The notes: generated from the letters alone by a model not told the origin. 64,000 nt of DNA from Dendrobium chrysotoxum (GCA_019925795.1 CM034309.1:19524729-19588728), one strand, 5' to 3'; numbered from the stretch's first letter, positions 33,966 through 47,200 are shown. A program made the numbers and translations.

Positions 33966-34725
33966 TAGAGGTGTCAAAAATTGACACGACCTGAAAACCC
34001 AACTCGAACCCAACCCAAATTTTTTGGGTTAGGGTCAACCCGAATTCAAAACAGGGAGAGTTTGGGTCCTGATTTTTGAACCATTTTGAATTTCGAGTCA
34101 GGTTCGGGTTGACCCAAAAACCTGAGAATGACCTGATCTTGACCTGGAATCTTATAGTTCAGGTTTATTTATGGGATTTAGCCAAAGAAACACACGAAGT
34201 GGAGAAAGGTACCTTCACAATGAGTGAAATCACATCATTGCTTCCAATCAAAATATTATAACTTCTGATCTGACTAGAAGGGAACATCATCCAAGGAGCA
34301 AAATTGAATAATACTGAAGGAGTCGGTGACTCCTATAATCTCTAAAGACAACATTAATGACAAAAAAGAGAAGATAAAAGCAAACCTTAGATGCCTCTAA
34401 GTGTACGAAACGAAGAAAGTTACCTTCATAATGAGTGAACTCCGGTCATTGCTTCTGACCAAAATGTTATAACTTTTGATCCGACAGGAAGGGAACGTCA
34501 TCCAAGGAGTGAAGTTAAACAACAATGAAGGAGCCGACGACTCACAAACCGGTTGGCACTTGGCAGGTTGGGTTTGGGTCAACTCAAACCCAATGTGGGT
34601 CGGGTTCGAGTCTGAAAAATTGACCCATTTTCAAAAATGGGTCAGTTTTGGGTCGGGTTGAATAGTGTCAGGTCAATTTTGGGTTGGACCCAAACCTGAC
34701 CCATGACTCAAATTTGACAGCTCTA
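33966..34725. mobile_element. Non-autonomous hAT element with 8-bp target duplication
   Basis: 760 bp with terminal inverted repeats TAGAGGTGTCAAA (left) and TTTGACAGCTCTA (right), one mismatch in 13. It is flanked by perfect TGACCAGA duplications (33958-33965 and 34726-34733), the 8-bp size typical of hAT. Subterminal parts are full of GGGTC/GACCC words, as in many hAT elements. The middle holds a duplicated segment (about 34196-34345 and 34408-34550; TACCTTCAYAATGAGTGAA and GAAGGGAACRTCATCCAAGG in both). It has no transposase ORF, so it would need an autonomous partner. Confidence 0.93.
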
Positions 34726-34733
34726 TGACCAGA

Positions 34734-35294
34734 CATTGGTTCAATTGACCAAATCAACTGATGACTGAGTCAAGGTAACCAGTCATGTCTATTTCACTAG
34801 GAGGGTTGATTAGAGGGATTTGGTGAAAATCAAAATTCATTTATGAGTTTGATTGGATGTTTGCTAGAGTTCATGATCAATTGAGCTAGCTCAATTGGGC
34901 CATATTGGGTTAATTACTAGCTGAGGAACCAGTGATGATTAATTTGATGTATAAAACTCCTAGTGAAGTGGTCTATACATGATTAAGGTCATGGGTGTTA
35001 GTGCACTGAGCCATCTAGTTGTAGTGCAGGGCTATAAATATTCAAATGATTGAGTGTTGATTGAATACTAGAGGTGCATACATGGTTAATTGGTTAACTA
35101 GAGATTATGTAGGTGATTGAAATAATTATAATCTGTAGATGGTGATTATTGATTGATTTGATGTATGTAATTGAAATTGAATGAAAGCTTGGTTGAGTGT
35201 TGGATGATTAACAACTGGGTGATTGTCAACCATAAGATGGATGATCAAGAGTTTAGATGGATCCTGATGACCTCATACAAAAATGAGGTCAACA
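34734..35294. other. F-family copy 2, right part
   Basis: Non-coding, many TTGAC words, ending GATGACCTCATACAAAAATG followed by AGGTCAACA at 35294. Copia pol homology starts on the very next bases, so 35294/35295 is a sharp junction. Confidence 0.6.
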
Positions 35295-37124
35295 AGTAAA
35301 TCCTATAGGGTCTTTAATAAAAGAATCATAGTTATAGAGGAATCCACCCAACTTGTGTTTGATGAATTAGATAGATTAGCTAAGCCTAGGTTAGAAGAAG
35401 ATGATGAAGTAGAAATTCCTTATAGAGTAGAGGATGCTAACCTAGGAGATTGAGTAGTACCTCAAGACCCTTTGCCTAGAGAGTGGAGATATTCCTCTAG
35501 TCACCTTAGGGAGCTTATCTTAGGAGATCCATCAGTAAGGGTTAGGACTAGGCAAGGCCTTAGGAAAATGGTTAGCCATATTACATTCATCTCGATGATA
35601 GAACCAACTAGCATAGATCAAGCCCTCAATGATGAATTCTAGATCTTAGTAATGCAAGAGGAATTAAACTAGTTTGTTATAAATAATGTATGGGAGCTAG
35701 TTAGTAGACCTTCTGATCAAAGTATAGTTGGCACTAAATGGGTGTTTAATAATAGGTTGAATGACTTTGGATCTGTGATTTGAAATAAGGTTAGATTAAT
35801 AATTAAGGGGTAAAATCAGGTAGATATAATTAACTTTGAGAAGAACTTTGCTAGTGTAGCTAGATTAGAAACCGTTAGAGTTCTCTTAGCATTTATATGT
35901 TTTAGAGACTTCAAATTATATCAAATGAATGTGAAGAGTGCATTTCATAATAGGGTTATTAAGGAAGATATATATGTAGAACAACCCAAAGGTTTTAAAA
36001 ATTCCTCTTTTCCCAACCATGTCTATAAATTAAAGAAAACTTTATATGGGTTAAAATAGGAACCTAGGGCAAGGTATAAGAGACTTAGCACATTTCTCCT
36101 ATATAGATTATTTATTAAGGGTAGTGTATACACCAACCTATTCCTTAAGAAAATAGGAGAAGATATTTTTATAGTTCAAATCTATGTTGATGACATATTG
36201 TTTAGATTTACAAATGAACATCTATGTAATGAATTTTTAGATAGTATGAGTAAGGAGTTTGAGAAGAGTATGATGGGAAAGTTGAGCTATTTTCTTGGAT
36301 TTAGTGTAAATCAAAGAGAGGATGGTACCTTTCTTACTCAGGCCAAATACATTAAGGGGATCTTAAAAAAAGTTTATATGAAAGGTTAAAAAAGTATAAA
36401 TATACCAATGAGCTCAACCATCCAGGTTGATAAAGCTATAGATGGAAAATCAGTGGATAAAAAATATAGGAGAATAATAAGGTCACTTCTTTACTTGACC
36501 ACTAGCATATCATATATTATGTTTAGTGTTTATCTTTGTGTTAGATTTCAGGTGGATCCAAAAGAATCCTATATGACTACTATTAAGAGAATTCTTATGT
36601 ATCACATAGACACCCAAAACTTAGGCATCTGTTATCCATAACACCGCCTTTGAACATATAGGATATTTTGACTCAGACTTTGTAAGGTGTAGAGTGAACA
36701 AGAAAAGCACTTATGATGCTTGTCATATCATAGGTAATCCTTAGTTTTCAGATCTAGCAAAAAATATAATTTAGTTTCCCTATCTGCCACTAAAGCAAAA
36801 TATATAGCTGTAGGAAATTGTGTTGCCCAAGTCTTATGGCTAAAGCAATAAATCCTTGACCTTGGACTTTCTATAGGTATTGTCCTTATCATGTGTGATA
36901 AAATAAGTGCTATCTACATTGCAAAGAACCCAATTCAACATTCCAGCACAAAGTATATCGACATTAGACATAATTTTATTAGGGATCATGTAGCCAAAGG
37001 TGACATAGAACTACATCATGTAAGCACTGAAAATCAATTGATAGATATCTTTATAAAACCCCTCAATAATGACACTTTCAAAGCACCTAGGACTAGACTA
37101 TGTGTGATAGAAATCAATGCTTAG
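35295..37124 (+). pseudogene. Copia pol fragment C (integrase end, RT, RNase H)
   Basis: Starts abruptly in the segment equal to SYRVFNKK of element B and runs in family order: LPREWRYSSSHL, MIEPTSIDQAL (link region), NNVWELV, GTKWVF, RT with YQMNVKSAF (the usual Asp is Asn), VYKLKKTLYGLK and IYVDDILF (about 36183-36206), MMGKLSYFLGF, then RNase H with NPIQHSSTKYIDIRHNFIRDHVAKGDIELHHV and a final VIEINA stop at 37122-37124. There are many stops (for example 35453, 35641, 35809, 36057). The 5' half is missing at the F-family junction. No LTR of its own is identifiable downstream. Confidence 0.9.
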
Positions 37125-37173
37125 CAAAATTAGGGTACAAATATATTTTTGTGTTTGTGTTATTTATGTTATT

Positions 37174-37238
37174 TATATTACATGCCTATTTCTATTTATA
37201 TTACATGCCTATTTCTATTTATATTACATGCCTATCTC
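37174..37238. repeat. 23-bp minisatellite, 2.8 copies
   Basis: Units start at 37174, 37197 and 37220; each reads TATATTACATGCCTATTTC plus TATT, nearly without change between copies. Confidence 0.93.
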
Positions 37239-37583
37239 TTATGAAGTTTTTCCTAATCATCACATACAAAGAACATACTACTGTATGATCCACATGGATT
37301 TTCATACCAGCACCGTCTAGGAAATCCAATGATTCAGATTTTCTCAATTATTAATATTATATTGTACAAATACATTGTTCATGTTATACGATCCATGTGT
37401 TAGTGACTATTGGCATTATTACTTTTTCTGGTATGATATTTAATTAATGATTAGATAGTACGATTACCCATTTATACTGTACAAATCATGGTTCTTACTA
37501 TATAACCCTTCATAGTATTTATATTCCCTAGGTATCCATGAATCATTTTCTCAAGGCATTTTAAAACACTAATTTTAAGACTT

Positions 37584-37595
37584 GCTCTGATACCA
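37584..37595 (-). other. Primer binding site of element G
   Basis: Reverse complement is TGGTATCAGAGC, a perfect 12-base match to the standard met-tRNA primer site, two bases from the LTR end. It shows that LTR G is a 5' LTR whose internal region lay to the left. Confidence 0.9.
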
Positions 37596-37597
37596 AT

Positions 37598-39472
37598 TGA
37601 AAGTCCAAATTTGGGTTGCTATACTGACTTGAAGTACAAATATACACCAAGAGGGGGTGAATTGGTGTTTAAAAATTTCCCTTTAAAAATTATCCTTTTG
37701 TAAAGTTTATGACTTAATGAATAATTCGATAACATTAATTTAAATAAAAAAATCTTTTGACTTAAAGCAATAATTGCAAAGAAGAAAATTTTTTTTGTTT
37801 TTAAATTTCTGATTTTTTTTTCTTTTTGAGAAAATGCAAGATATTCAATTTTTATGAAATAAAGAACTTACTGATCACAGATATGCAATAACATACAAGA
37901 AATAAAAATGTAAAAAAATAAAGGTAAATACAAGAACACACAAGAGTTTTATAGTGGTTCGATCAATCTTGACCTATGCCCATTCCCTAGGGTACTCCAC
38001 TATGAGTATTTCACTAACACTAGTGAATCTCCTTTTGCCCCCACAACAGAGTAGAGAAGCTCTTAGAAATCACTTCCACCTCCTCGATGTTGTGGAGTAG
38101 TCAAATCCCTATCACCTTCCTGGTGTGGCAGTGTAGCTGAATCCCTTTCACCTTCTTGGTGTGATAGAGTAACTGAATCCCTTTTACCTCCTCGATGTGG
38201 CAGAGTAGCTAAATCTCTTTCACCGCCTCTATATGACAGAGCAGTCAGATCCTTCCCATAAAGAGACACTTCCTATAGTTTCCCTCATGCAAAGACACTG
38301 ACCTTGGAGGAAGAAGGTGCAAGATCACCAAGCTACTGTCTGTAAAAACCCCTCTCACACATTCTTTTGACCCACAAGTATCTTCTCACTCAAGACCTCA
38401 CCTCTCCCTCTCCAAAGCAATTTTCCCTCTTTAAACCCTTCTTATAAAAGCTCTCCCTCAGAAATAGTGGCAAAAGAATCTTAAGACAAATTAGAGATGG
38501 TATTTAAACAAAGGCTCCAAAAACCATAAATATTCAAGTTAGTGTTTTTGTTCGTATAGTACGATCGAGGATTGTACAGTTTGATTAGTTCAAAAAATTA
38601 TAGTTCATTCAATATGACATACGAGTCACAATATGAAATGTTCAAATATAGTATATTGATCGTACAGTACGATACTTGGATCATATTGTATGATTAGTTC
38701 ATTCTTCTTAAGATTATACAAGACGATCTCTAGGATGATCAAACACATCTCTATCAATCGTCCAGTTTGATTTTCATCGTACTATACGATTAGTTCAATA
38801 AATCAAGATTCATCCAGAATAATCCTTGTGATGATCAAATTTTGTCTCTTCCAATCATCATGTATAATCAACATCATATTGTATAATCTATCATATTAAT
38901 TAAACCATAATTTGATTATCTTATCACAGGATTTAATTTAGGTAATATTTTAAAAACATACAATATGAATAGGTTTATATAGTATGATCAGTTCATAATT
39001 AAAAATTAAAATACTTACCTAAATCTGATTGGTGGCTAGGAATTTGATTTAAACTGATTGTCATATATGATCTGGTTCATACAGTACAATTACTTAAAAA
39101 TATCAATTACTCAATTAACCATTATAATTAATTTCTGATTAATAGATCATACAGTATGATTTGTACAAATTCAAAAACAAAATCACTCTTTATTGTATGT
39201 GTGCATGGTCGCTAAGCTGGCATGCACCTTTTACAGGACTTTTGTTTAAGGAAATATAAAATAAATAAATGAAAATATAGACACTTGAAAGAATATCAAA
39301 TCTATTCTACCCAATCTTGAGTCTTGATATTTGTGCGATGGAGTATGCTATGAATGAAATGTTGGCATGCATAAGGCAAATATCTAGTAATAATATCAGG
39401 AGAAATAGAGTAAAAAATCTAATAATATTTGTTACCATCAAAATCACGTACTCGAGCTCCTGGATTGCAACA
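37598..39472 (-). mobile_element. 5' LTR of copia element G
   Basis: 1875 bp on the minus strand; plus-strand ends TGAAAGTCC… and …GATTGCAACA. Decayed CGTAC-type palindromes lie at 38555-39165, for example GATCGTACAGTACGATAC near 38660. Hairpin repeat units lie at about 38085-38250, with a 39-bp-like rhythm but weaker stems (CACC/GGTG). The internal part of the element is missing beyond the primer site. Confidence 0.85.
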
Positions 39473-39935
39473 TTCTCCACCTTACTGTGGGAAAAAAGGA
39501 GAGTGACTAAGAATTTAGTGTAATACTTAGAGTGAAGGACTCCGGGGAGTTGACGTAGGTCAAGGTTGATCGAACCACTATAAATCTCTTATGTGTTTGT
39601 TATTTTTTTATCGCACTTTAATTTTTTGCAGTTTTACTTTATTATAAATTTACTTTCATACAAATCTGAGTTAAGAATGTTGAGAATCATTTAGATTTAA
39701 TTTTGGTTAGAAAAATAAAAATAAAAATTTGAAAATAGAAAAGAAAAAAAAATATATTCATATTTATTTTTTATAAAATCAAAACAAAAAAATTTCATTA
39801 AATTTTTCATATCATTAGCTTCCGCATTACAAGTTTTATTTTTGAACTTAAGTTTTGAATTTGGTATTATGTTTCAAAAAGGATTTTGAAGAAGAAAATT
39901 TTTAGAACACCTATTCACCCCCCTATTGTAGTTCA
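39473..39935 (+). mobile_element. LTR fragment H (3' third of a copia LTR)
   Basis: Starts inside the LTR at TTCTCCACCTTACTGTGGG, contains the GACGTAGGTCAAGGTTGATCGAACC-type segment, and ends at GTTCA followed by TGGTATAGCAC, a decayed primer site. It is opposite in orientation to G and begins exactly where G ends. The left two thirds are missing. Confidence 0.8.
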
Positions 39936-40274
39936 AGTGGTATAGCACCCAAAAATTAAACTTTAAAAATTTTTAAAACACTAATTCATCCCATACTTTC
40001 TCTCTCTATACTTAGAGAGAGAAAATTTATGATTTTGTTTTTCAAACACCTCCCTCTCCATCTCCTGCACCTTCTCCTACCCTCATTCCTTCTTTTCCCT
40101 CAACCTAAAAAGAGAAAAACGTTTCTCTCTCTTTCTCTCTCTAAAATTGGAGGGAGACATGGATTTTCTTGCTGTAATGCCACACTTCTCACCACCACCA
40201 TATTCCTATATATTTCGTATACTTTTCCATCAAACCCCACCTTTCCTTAAGGTTTTACCCTCTCTTTCTCTCTC
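39936..40274. other. CT-rich DNA between LTR H and element E
   Basis: A short copy of an LTR-tail-like sequence (TTTTTAAAACACTAATTCATCCC) is followed by CT/GA-rich DNA. No gene seen. The open frame at 40029-40250 has no recognisable content. Confidence 0.5.
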
Positions 40275-42100
40275 TAAAAAATAGTATGAGATGCGCCAAG
40301 AGGGGGATAAATTGGTATTTTCTAAAAAATAAATCTTAAACACGAGTACTAGATTTTTAAAGGATTTTTTTTTTAAATAAAAACTTAACTAGTCAAATGC
40401 ATAAGCTAATAATTCATTCACAATTATAATAGTGGTGATACAATTTCAAATCTCACAATGAAAAGCTAAAATCAGATTTCTCACCACGTAATTAATATAG
40501 AAAATAAATGCAATAAAAGTAAAATACAAAAAATAAAAAAAGCACACTAGAAATTTTTATAGTGGTTCGGTCACTTGTCCTACGTCCACTCCCTGGAGTC
40601 CTCCACTCCGAGAGTTGCACTACTAAAAGTTAACTCTCCTCCTGCTCCCACTACAAGGTGGAGAAGCCTTTATAAAACTCACTTTCACCTTCCCCGGTGT
40701 GACGGAGTGCCAGACGCTATGTCACCCTCCTTGTGATGACAACGGACCTTCTCCTTTTTCTCCCTCCTAGAGAAGATAGAGAACCTCGAGGATGTTGACC
40801 TTGAAGCCTCTCTCCCTAGAGAGCTTCCACAAGACTCACCAAGGCCACAGGATGAGTAAGTGTGCAACTAGCTTGGAGCAAACGTGTGATCCCCTCACAC
40901 TCCTTCTCCCTCATGCTCAAGCTCACCTTCTCTTTCCCCTCATAACCCTTTGATCTCTTCAAAATCTCCCTCTCAAGAGTTCCTTCAATTATCACGTTCC
41001 TCCTCTTTACAACAACAACCATTCTGATAAGAAAAACTTTTTTTTTAATTAGGCTTCAAAAAACCCTAATAATTCAATTCAGATGATACTGTTCGTACAG
41101 TATAATCTAATATCGTACAGTACAATCAGTTCAAAATCAGTTCTGTCCAGTACGAATGAATATGAACAGTTCACAAATTTTAAGCATATCGTACAGTATG
41201 ATCAAGAGATCATCCTGGACGATCATTTTATTTTCCACTATTCATATGGGATGACTTATGGGACAACAAACATCATCTCTATAGATCATCCTGCATTGTA
41301 CACTTCGTACAGTACAAATAGTTCAATTCAGATCATCATTATGTACGATAGAAATATCATTCAGGATGAATAGTTAAAAAAGTCGTGGCTTCGTCTGATA
41401 CGATCTATGGGACGACAAAATTCATCTATGTTGTTCATAGAGTATGATTAATATCATATAATATGAATGACAATAATTAAGAAACCATGATTTAATTGCC
41501 CAATTATGGGAGATAATTTTAGCAAGATTTCAAATGATCATACAATATGATTAGGATCGTATAGTATGATTAGTTCAAAAGATTAAATTCAAAATCTTAC
41601 CAAAAATATGCTGGTGGCTAGCGTTTTCAGATAGAAATAAATCGTATAGTACAATCACGATCGTACAATATGATTATGATTATATAATATGATTAGTTCA
41701 CAAACTAATCATTCAAAATTAGTCATTAAGCTTGAGTTTTAATGACAGATCATACAGTACGATTAAAAATCATGCAATACAATTTTCTTTTAAAAAATTT
41801 AATCTTAAAAAACGAGAAGATCCCCTTGTGTGCGTGTGCATGGTCACCCCATTTGCATACACTCTTTTGTGGCAGACTCAAAAAATAAAAAATAAAGAAA
41901 ATATTAAATACAAAATCTTTTACATCATATTCTACTCAATCTTGAGTCTCCAATAGTCTTGAGCAGTGTGTATCTTACCTGAAATATTAGTGCTCACAGA
42001 CAAAAAATAATATCTATAATTTTTAAGAAAGAACATAATAATCCAGTTAATATTATTTGTCATCATCAAAATCAGAGACTAGGGATCCTGGATTACAACA
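40275..42100 (-). mobile_element. 3' LTR of element E
   Basis: 1826 bp. The right end GATTACAACA is the LTR start in its own sense and is followed by the polypurine tract, which identifies it as the 3' LTR. The left end is changed (TAAAAAATAGTATGAG for the expected TGAAAGTACGAG), so the exact left boundary is uncertain by a few bases. Palindromes lie at about 41090-41790. Confidence 0.85.
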
Positions 42101-42120
42101 ATCTCTCTCTTTTTGATGAT
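42101..42120 (-). other. Polypurine tract of element E
   Basis: Reverse complement reads CATCATCAAAAAGAGAGAGAT right before the LTR, the same context as the tract in B but with GA alternation in place of the G run. Confidence 0.7.
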
Positions 42121-42487
42121 GTTAAATAATGTTATCTAATATGCAAGATAAATATTATTTCGTCCTTAGCTCCCCCTCACTAGATGATGGATTTTAAAAG
42201 ATGGGAGGATTTATAAATATATATTTTTTAATTTTTTCCTTTTTTTTAATTTTTTAAATAACACAAATAAAATATAATGAGATTAAAAAAAAATAACATA
42301 ACATAACAAAAACATACGCAGCTTGAAAAATATCATAGCATACAAATAAATGGGAACATAGAACTTTGTAAGAACATAACATAGAACTTCTCTCCATTTT
42401 GACATCAATAAATAGAGGAGTACACACAAAATAGGGAAGTAAAAATAGTACAAGAAAAAGAAATACATGACAAACAAGTAAAAGTAA

Positions 42488-43582
42488 CTAGTTGTTGGGA
42501 TCCTAATCAGGTGGTGGTGGTGGCTAAAAATACTGATGGATGGATGCAAATTGATGATCGATCGAGGTGAATCATTCACCAAACCATTGTATATCATCTT
42601 CGTGCTATCGATGTTGTTAGTTAATGTTGTAGTCCAACTAAGTTTCTAGTTGATCAAGCCGCTGAATAATATCATCCCTAGGGTAGGCAGGTCCAAGTGA
42701 TGGTATCGGTGGTGGTGGAGGTCTTCCTGCAGGAGCAGCTTCTCCTTCTTCATCAAAACTAGGATCAGCGTTCTCTTATTCTCGATGGAAAAGAATACGG
42801 AATAAAGTGTCGGTGTAAAAGATAGAAAGATTATCAGGTGGAATAGGAAAGGTACATTGATATTTGGCATCAAGGATGTATCCTATAATATGTCCTAAGG
42901 CAAGGTTTTGTTTATGTCGGGCACTTGGATATCTAAGAGCAGAGAGGTTATGAAAGTAGTCTAGGATCATTTAAGCTTCATCAAATTTGGTGGCAGACAT
43001 GATTAAGTAAGTGATTACAGACAGAAGTGAGGTAATGTGTATGTGATCTCCAGCTTTTGGAATAATGGATGTTCGAAGAATATGTTGGATGATGCGGGCA
43101 TTCTGAGTTAGAGTTTGGACAAGTGGTAGGTGTTGGTTTGTGGGCACATTCCTAAGTAGCATATTAACAGAGGTCCAATCATAATCATTAGTGAGTAGAG
43201 ATTAGGGAAGACGTCCTTAGGTAGAGAGTCCAATGTGTTCAGCTATATCAACTTTAGTGATGATGACATTTCGTTTGCATATAAAGGAGGTCAAGATTGT
43301 TCATTCGAAATCTATCCTAAGATTTGATAAAAATTCATAGAGGAGTTCAGACTGAAAAGGAAAAGCCAACGTAAGAAGAAACTGGAGAGTGGTAGAGGCA
43401 AAAAAATTCATAACCTCAAAATTTAAGGCAGCTTGGTTAAGCATGCGTGACAGAGTGATCTTTGCCCATTTAAACTTATTATAGACTTTTTCATCAGCGG
43501 CGAAGAGAAAATGGTCATCAAACCATCGAGAGGAGGAGGAGCTCCCCTCGATCAGTCTACCACGTTTTCTTCCACCGGTCAT
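42488..43582 (-). pseudogene. ORF3 of element E
   Basis: Starts at 43582 (MTGGRKRGR). In the first 93 codons it holds FDDHFLFAADEKVYNKF and TLAFPFQSELLYEFLSNLRI, the same block as in A and B. Later pieces in other frames: NARIIQHILRTSIIPKAGDHI (about 43030-43090), LGHIIGYILDAKY (about 42850-42895), SFDEEGEAAPAG (about 42725-42760), and a Pro-rich tail ending near 42488. The order matches A and B over the full length, so ORF3 is about 360 residues. The start is basic and Ser-rich; I see no signal peptide. Stops at 43301 and 42971, among others, break it. Confidence 0.8.
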
Positions 43583-44280
43583 TACACATAAATGGTAAAG
43601 GGATGAGAGATTTTGAGAAGTTGAGAATGAGTTGAGCCAACGAAACCCTTCAATTTATAGATTTCTGGATGATCGTACAGTACTATATGAATTCGTATAG
43701 TACGATCAGGTGAATTAATTCATTTGGATGACTTGTTAGAAAAAGTAGTCAAATTATACAGTATGATCAGGATCGTACTAGAATATCTTAAGATATTTTG
43801 TCCATCCTGAGGAGTCATCGGTACGACCTTTGATAAAAGGTATCGTACAGTACGAACATGTGTTCGTCCAGTACAAAGAGTAATTATGATCATACCAGCC
43901 GAGTTTAAATTCGTCCCAATTCAATTTGACACGTGGATCATATAATACAAGTCGTGGTTCATACAGTACGATTATTAATAATGTGTATCATATAATACGA
44001 GTGGTGGTTCATACAGTATAATGTTTATATAAGTAAGCAAATCTGTTCTGTTTATGGAATTAAGGGCTGTGATTTGTGTATTTATGAAGATCGTACAGTA
44101 CGATATAAACAAAATTTTAAGGTTTTGGTGTCACTAAGATGTGTGTGAGATGATCAGGAAACCCTTTATTTATTTTTTTATAAATTTTCTAATAAAGTAA
44201 CAACACACAAAAATGAGTACAAATATATGAGTTTTAAAAACATTTTTTTGTTTTTGTTTTTTTGTTTTGTTTTTGTTTGA
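43583..44280 (-). other. Element E spacer with CGTAC palindromes
   Basis: Short (about 700 bp) compared with about 1.7-1.9 kb in A and B. It carries a perfect ATCGTACAGTACGAT at 44090-44104 and further copies near 43674-43710, 43755-43775 and 43843-43875. The palindromes are of the CGTAC subtype, like this element's LTR. Confidence 0.85.
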
Positions 44281-47200
44281 TTAAGCATGAACGTCTATGA
44301 CACTCAATTTTATGCTCAAGGTGCTAAATGTGTCATAAGCTAATGGTTTTGTGAATATATTAGCTTGTTGATCTCTGGTAGATATATGGTGTAGTTCCAT
44401 ATCTCCCTTGGCTATATGATCTCTTATGAAGTGATGCCTAATGTATATATGCTTTATGCGTGAGTGATGAATTGGATTTTTAGATATGTAAATTACACTA
44501 GTGTTGTCAGACATAATTGGAATGGTTCCTATAGGTAGTCCAAGATCTAAAAGTTATTATTTTAACCATAAAACTTGAGCAACATAACTTCTTACTGCTA
44601 TATATTCTACTTCAGCCATTGAAAGGGCTACCGAATTTTATTTTTTACTGGACCATAAAACTAAGCATTGTCCTATGAATTAACATGTACCAGATGTGCT
44701 TGTTCTATCTACCCTATATCCTGCAAAATCAGAATCTAAATACCCTAAGATTTCAAATATAGTGCTGTGTCTAGGATACCAAATTCCTAAGTTCGAGGTG
44801 CCTAGTAGATTTTAAAAATTCTCTTGAGAGCAGTCATGTGGGATTCTTTTAGGTCGGCTTGAAATTGGGTGCAGAGACATATACTAAACATTATATCTAG
44901 TCTGTTGGCAGTTAAATAGAGAAGTGATCTAATTATTCCCCTATACTTCTTTTGGTCTACTGACTTTCTATTTGGATCTTTATCTAATTGAATGATAGAA
45001 CTCATGGGAGTATTCATGGCCTTAGCATTATCCATTTCATACTTTTTTAGAATATCCTTGATGTACCTAGATTGGCTAAGGAACATTCCATCTTCCATCT
45101 CTTTTATACTGAATCCAAGGAAGTAATTAAGTTTTCCCATCATGCTTATTTCAAACTCGTCACTCATTATTTTTAAAAATTCATCACATAAGATTTTCTC
45201 TAAAGATCCAAACAAGATGTCATCTACATAAATCTGAACAATGAGTATCTCATCTTCTACCCTTTTTAAGAAGAGGGTGGTGTCCACACTACCCTTAATA
45301 AAACCTCTATCTAGTAGGAATGTGCTAAGTCTTTCATACTAGGCTCTAGGTGCTTGCTTTAACCCATATAGTACCTTTTTCAATTTAAACACATGATTTG
45401 AAAATTATGAGTTTTCAAATCCGGGGGGTTACTCAATATAAATATATTCTTTGATTACCCCATTAAGTAAAGCACTCTTAACGTACAATTGATATAATTT
45501 AAAACCCTTGAAGCAAGCAAAGGCTAAGAGTATCCTTATGGCTTCTAGTCTAGCTACTAGGGCAAAGGTTTCCTCAAAATCTATTCCCTCAATTTGGTTA
45601 TATCCTTTAGCTACTAATCTAGCTTTATTCCTTACTACTATTTTAGAGTCATTCATCTTATTTTTAAAGACCCACTTTTTCCAACCACACTTTATTCCTT
45701 AGGTCTCTTAACTAATTCCCACACATCATTTCTAATAAATTGGTTTAGCTCTTCTTGCATTGCTAGGATCTAGAATTCATCTCTTAAGGCTTGATCTATG
45801 TTGGTGGGTTCAATCATGGAGATAAATACAGAATGACTAACTTCCTTTCTAAGTCTATGCCTAGTTTTTATACCTTCAGATGGGTCTCCTAGGATTAACT
45901 CTCCAGGATGACTAGAAGAATATCTCTAATCTCTAGGCAATCATTCCTAAGGTTCTACTCTATCTTCTATGGCAATGGTTTCTACCCCCTAAATGACATC
46001 GAGTTCTTCTTCTTCAAGATTAAGTTTAGAGGTCTTATTTGATTCATCAAATATTATATGGGTAGACTCTTCTACTATAAGGGTCCTCTTATTGAAGATT
46101 TTATAGGCTTTAACTATAGATGAATAGCCTAAGAAGATGCCTTCATCAGATTTAGGATCAAATTTTTTCTAAGGGTGACTTACCATTAATTAAGATAAAG
46201 CATTTGTATCCAAAAATGTGTAAGTGAGAGAGATTAGGTGTCCTACCTTTAAGGAGTTCATAGGGTGTCTTATTAAGTTTTGTTCTAATATTCACCCTAT
46301 TTAAAACATAATAAGCAGTATTCACTATTTTTGCCCAAAAATATCTAGGAATAGTGTATTCAGCTAACATTGCCCTAATAGTTTCAACCAAGGCTCTATT
46401 CTTTCTCTTAGCTATTCCATTTTATTGAGGGGTCCTAGGGGCAGAGAAGTTATGTTCTATTCCTATCTCTTGACAGAATGATTCAAACCTATCATTCTTA
46501 AATTCTCCACCATGATCGTTATGGATTGTTAAGATTTCACATCCTAATTTCCTTTGAATCCAAGTGGAGAAGGTTCTAAACTCTTCAAATAACTCATTCT
46601 TATGTGTTAAAAATCTTACCCAAGTAAATCTAGAGTAGTCATCCATAATTACAAATCCATAAGATTTCCCTCTTAGGCTAGCTATACTAACAAGTCCAAA
46701 TAGGTCCATGTGAAGAATTTCTAGTGGCCTAGTGGTGTTGATATCCTTGATTGAATGAAATGATAATTTAACTTATTTTTCTAGTTGACAAGCATCACAT
46801 AGGTGGTCCTTAGTGAAGTCTAACTTAGGTATGCCTCTAACTAGGTCTCTCTGAGTGATATTCCTAGGTGTTTTCATGCTAGCATGGCATAGTCTCCTAT
46901 GCCATAGCCAAGAGTCATCAGCTATTATTTTTAAACATAAAGGATTTAAATTTTCACTATAATTGAGGTCTAACATATAGACATTGTTTATTTATTTTTC
47001 TTCTAACACAAGTTTACTGTTTAAGCTAATCATGCATTTGTTAGAAAGAAACTTTATATCAAAACCATTGTCACACAGTTGACTAACACTTAATAGACTG
47101 TGTTTCAAACCATCAACTAAAAGAACATTTTTAATTACAAAATTTTTAGAATTTCTAATAATAGTTGATCCCACCATTTTCCTGGTGGTGTTGTCTCCTA

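Larger units (their letters stand above)
37125..37597. other. Junction region between fragment C (+) and LTR G (-)
   Basis: Holds a 23-bp minisatellite (37174-37238) and AT-rich DNA with decayed CGTAC-type half-palindromes (for example near 37455 and 37480). The right end is the 5' leader of a minus-strand element, with a perfect primer site at 37584-37595. The change from plus- to minus-strand element DNA happens somewhere between about 37240 and 37560; I cannot fix the point. Confidence 0.6.
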
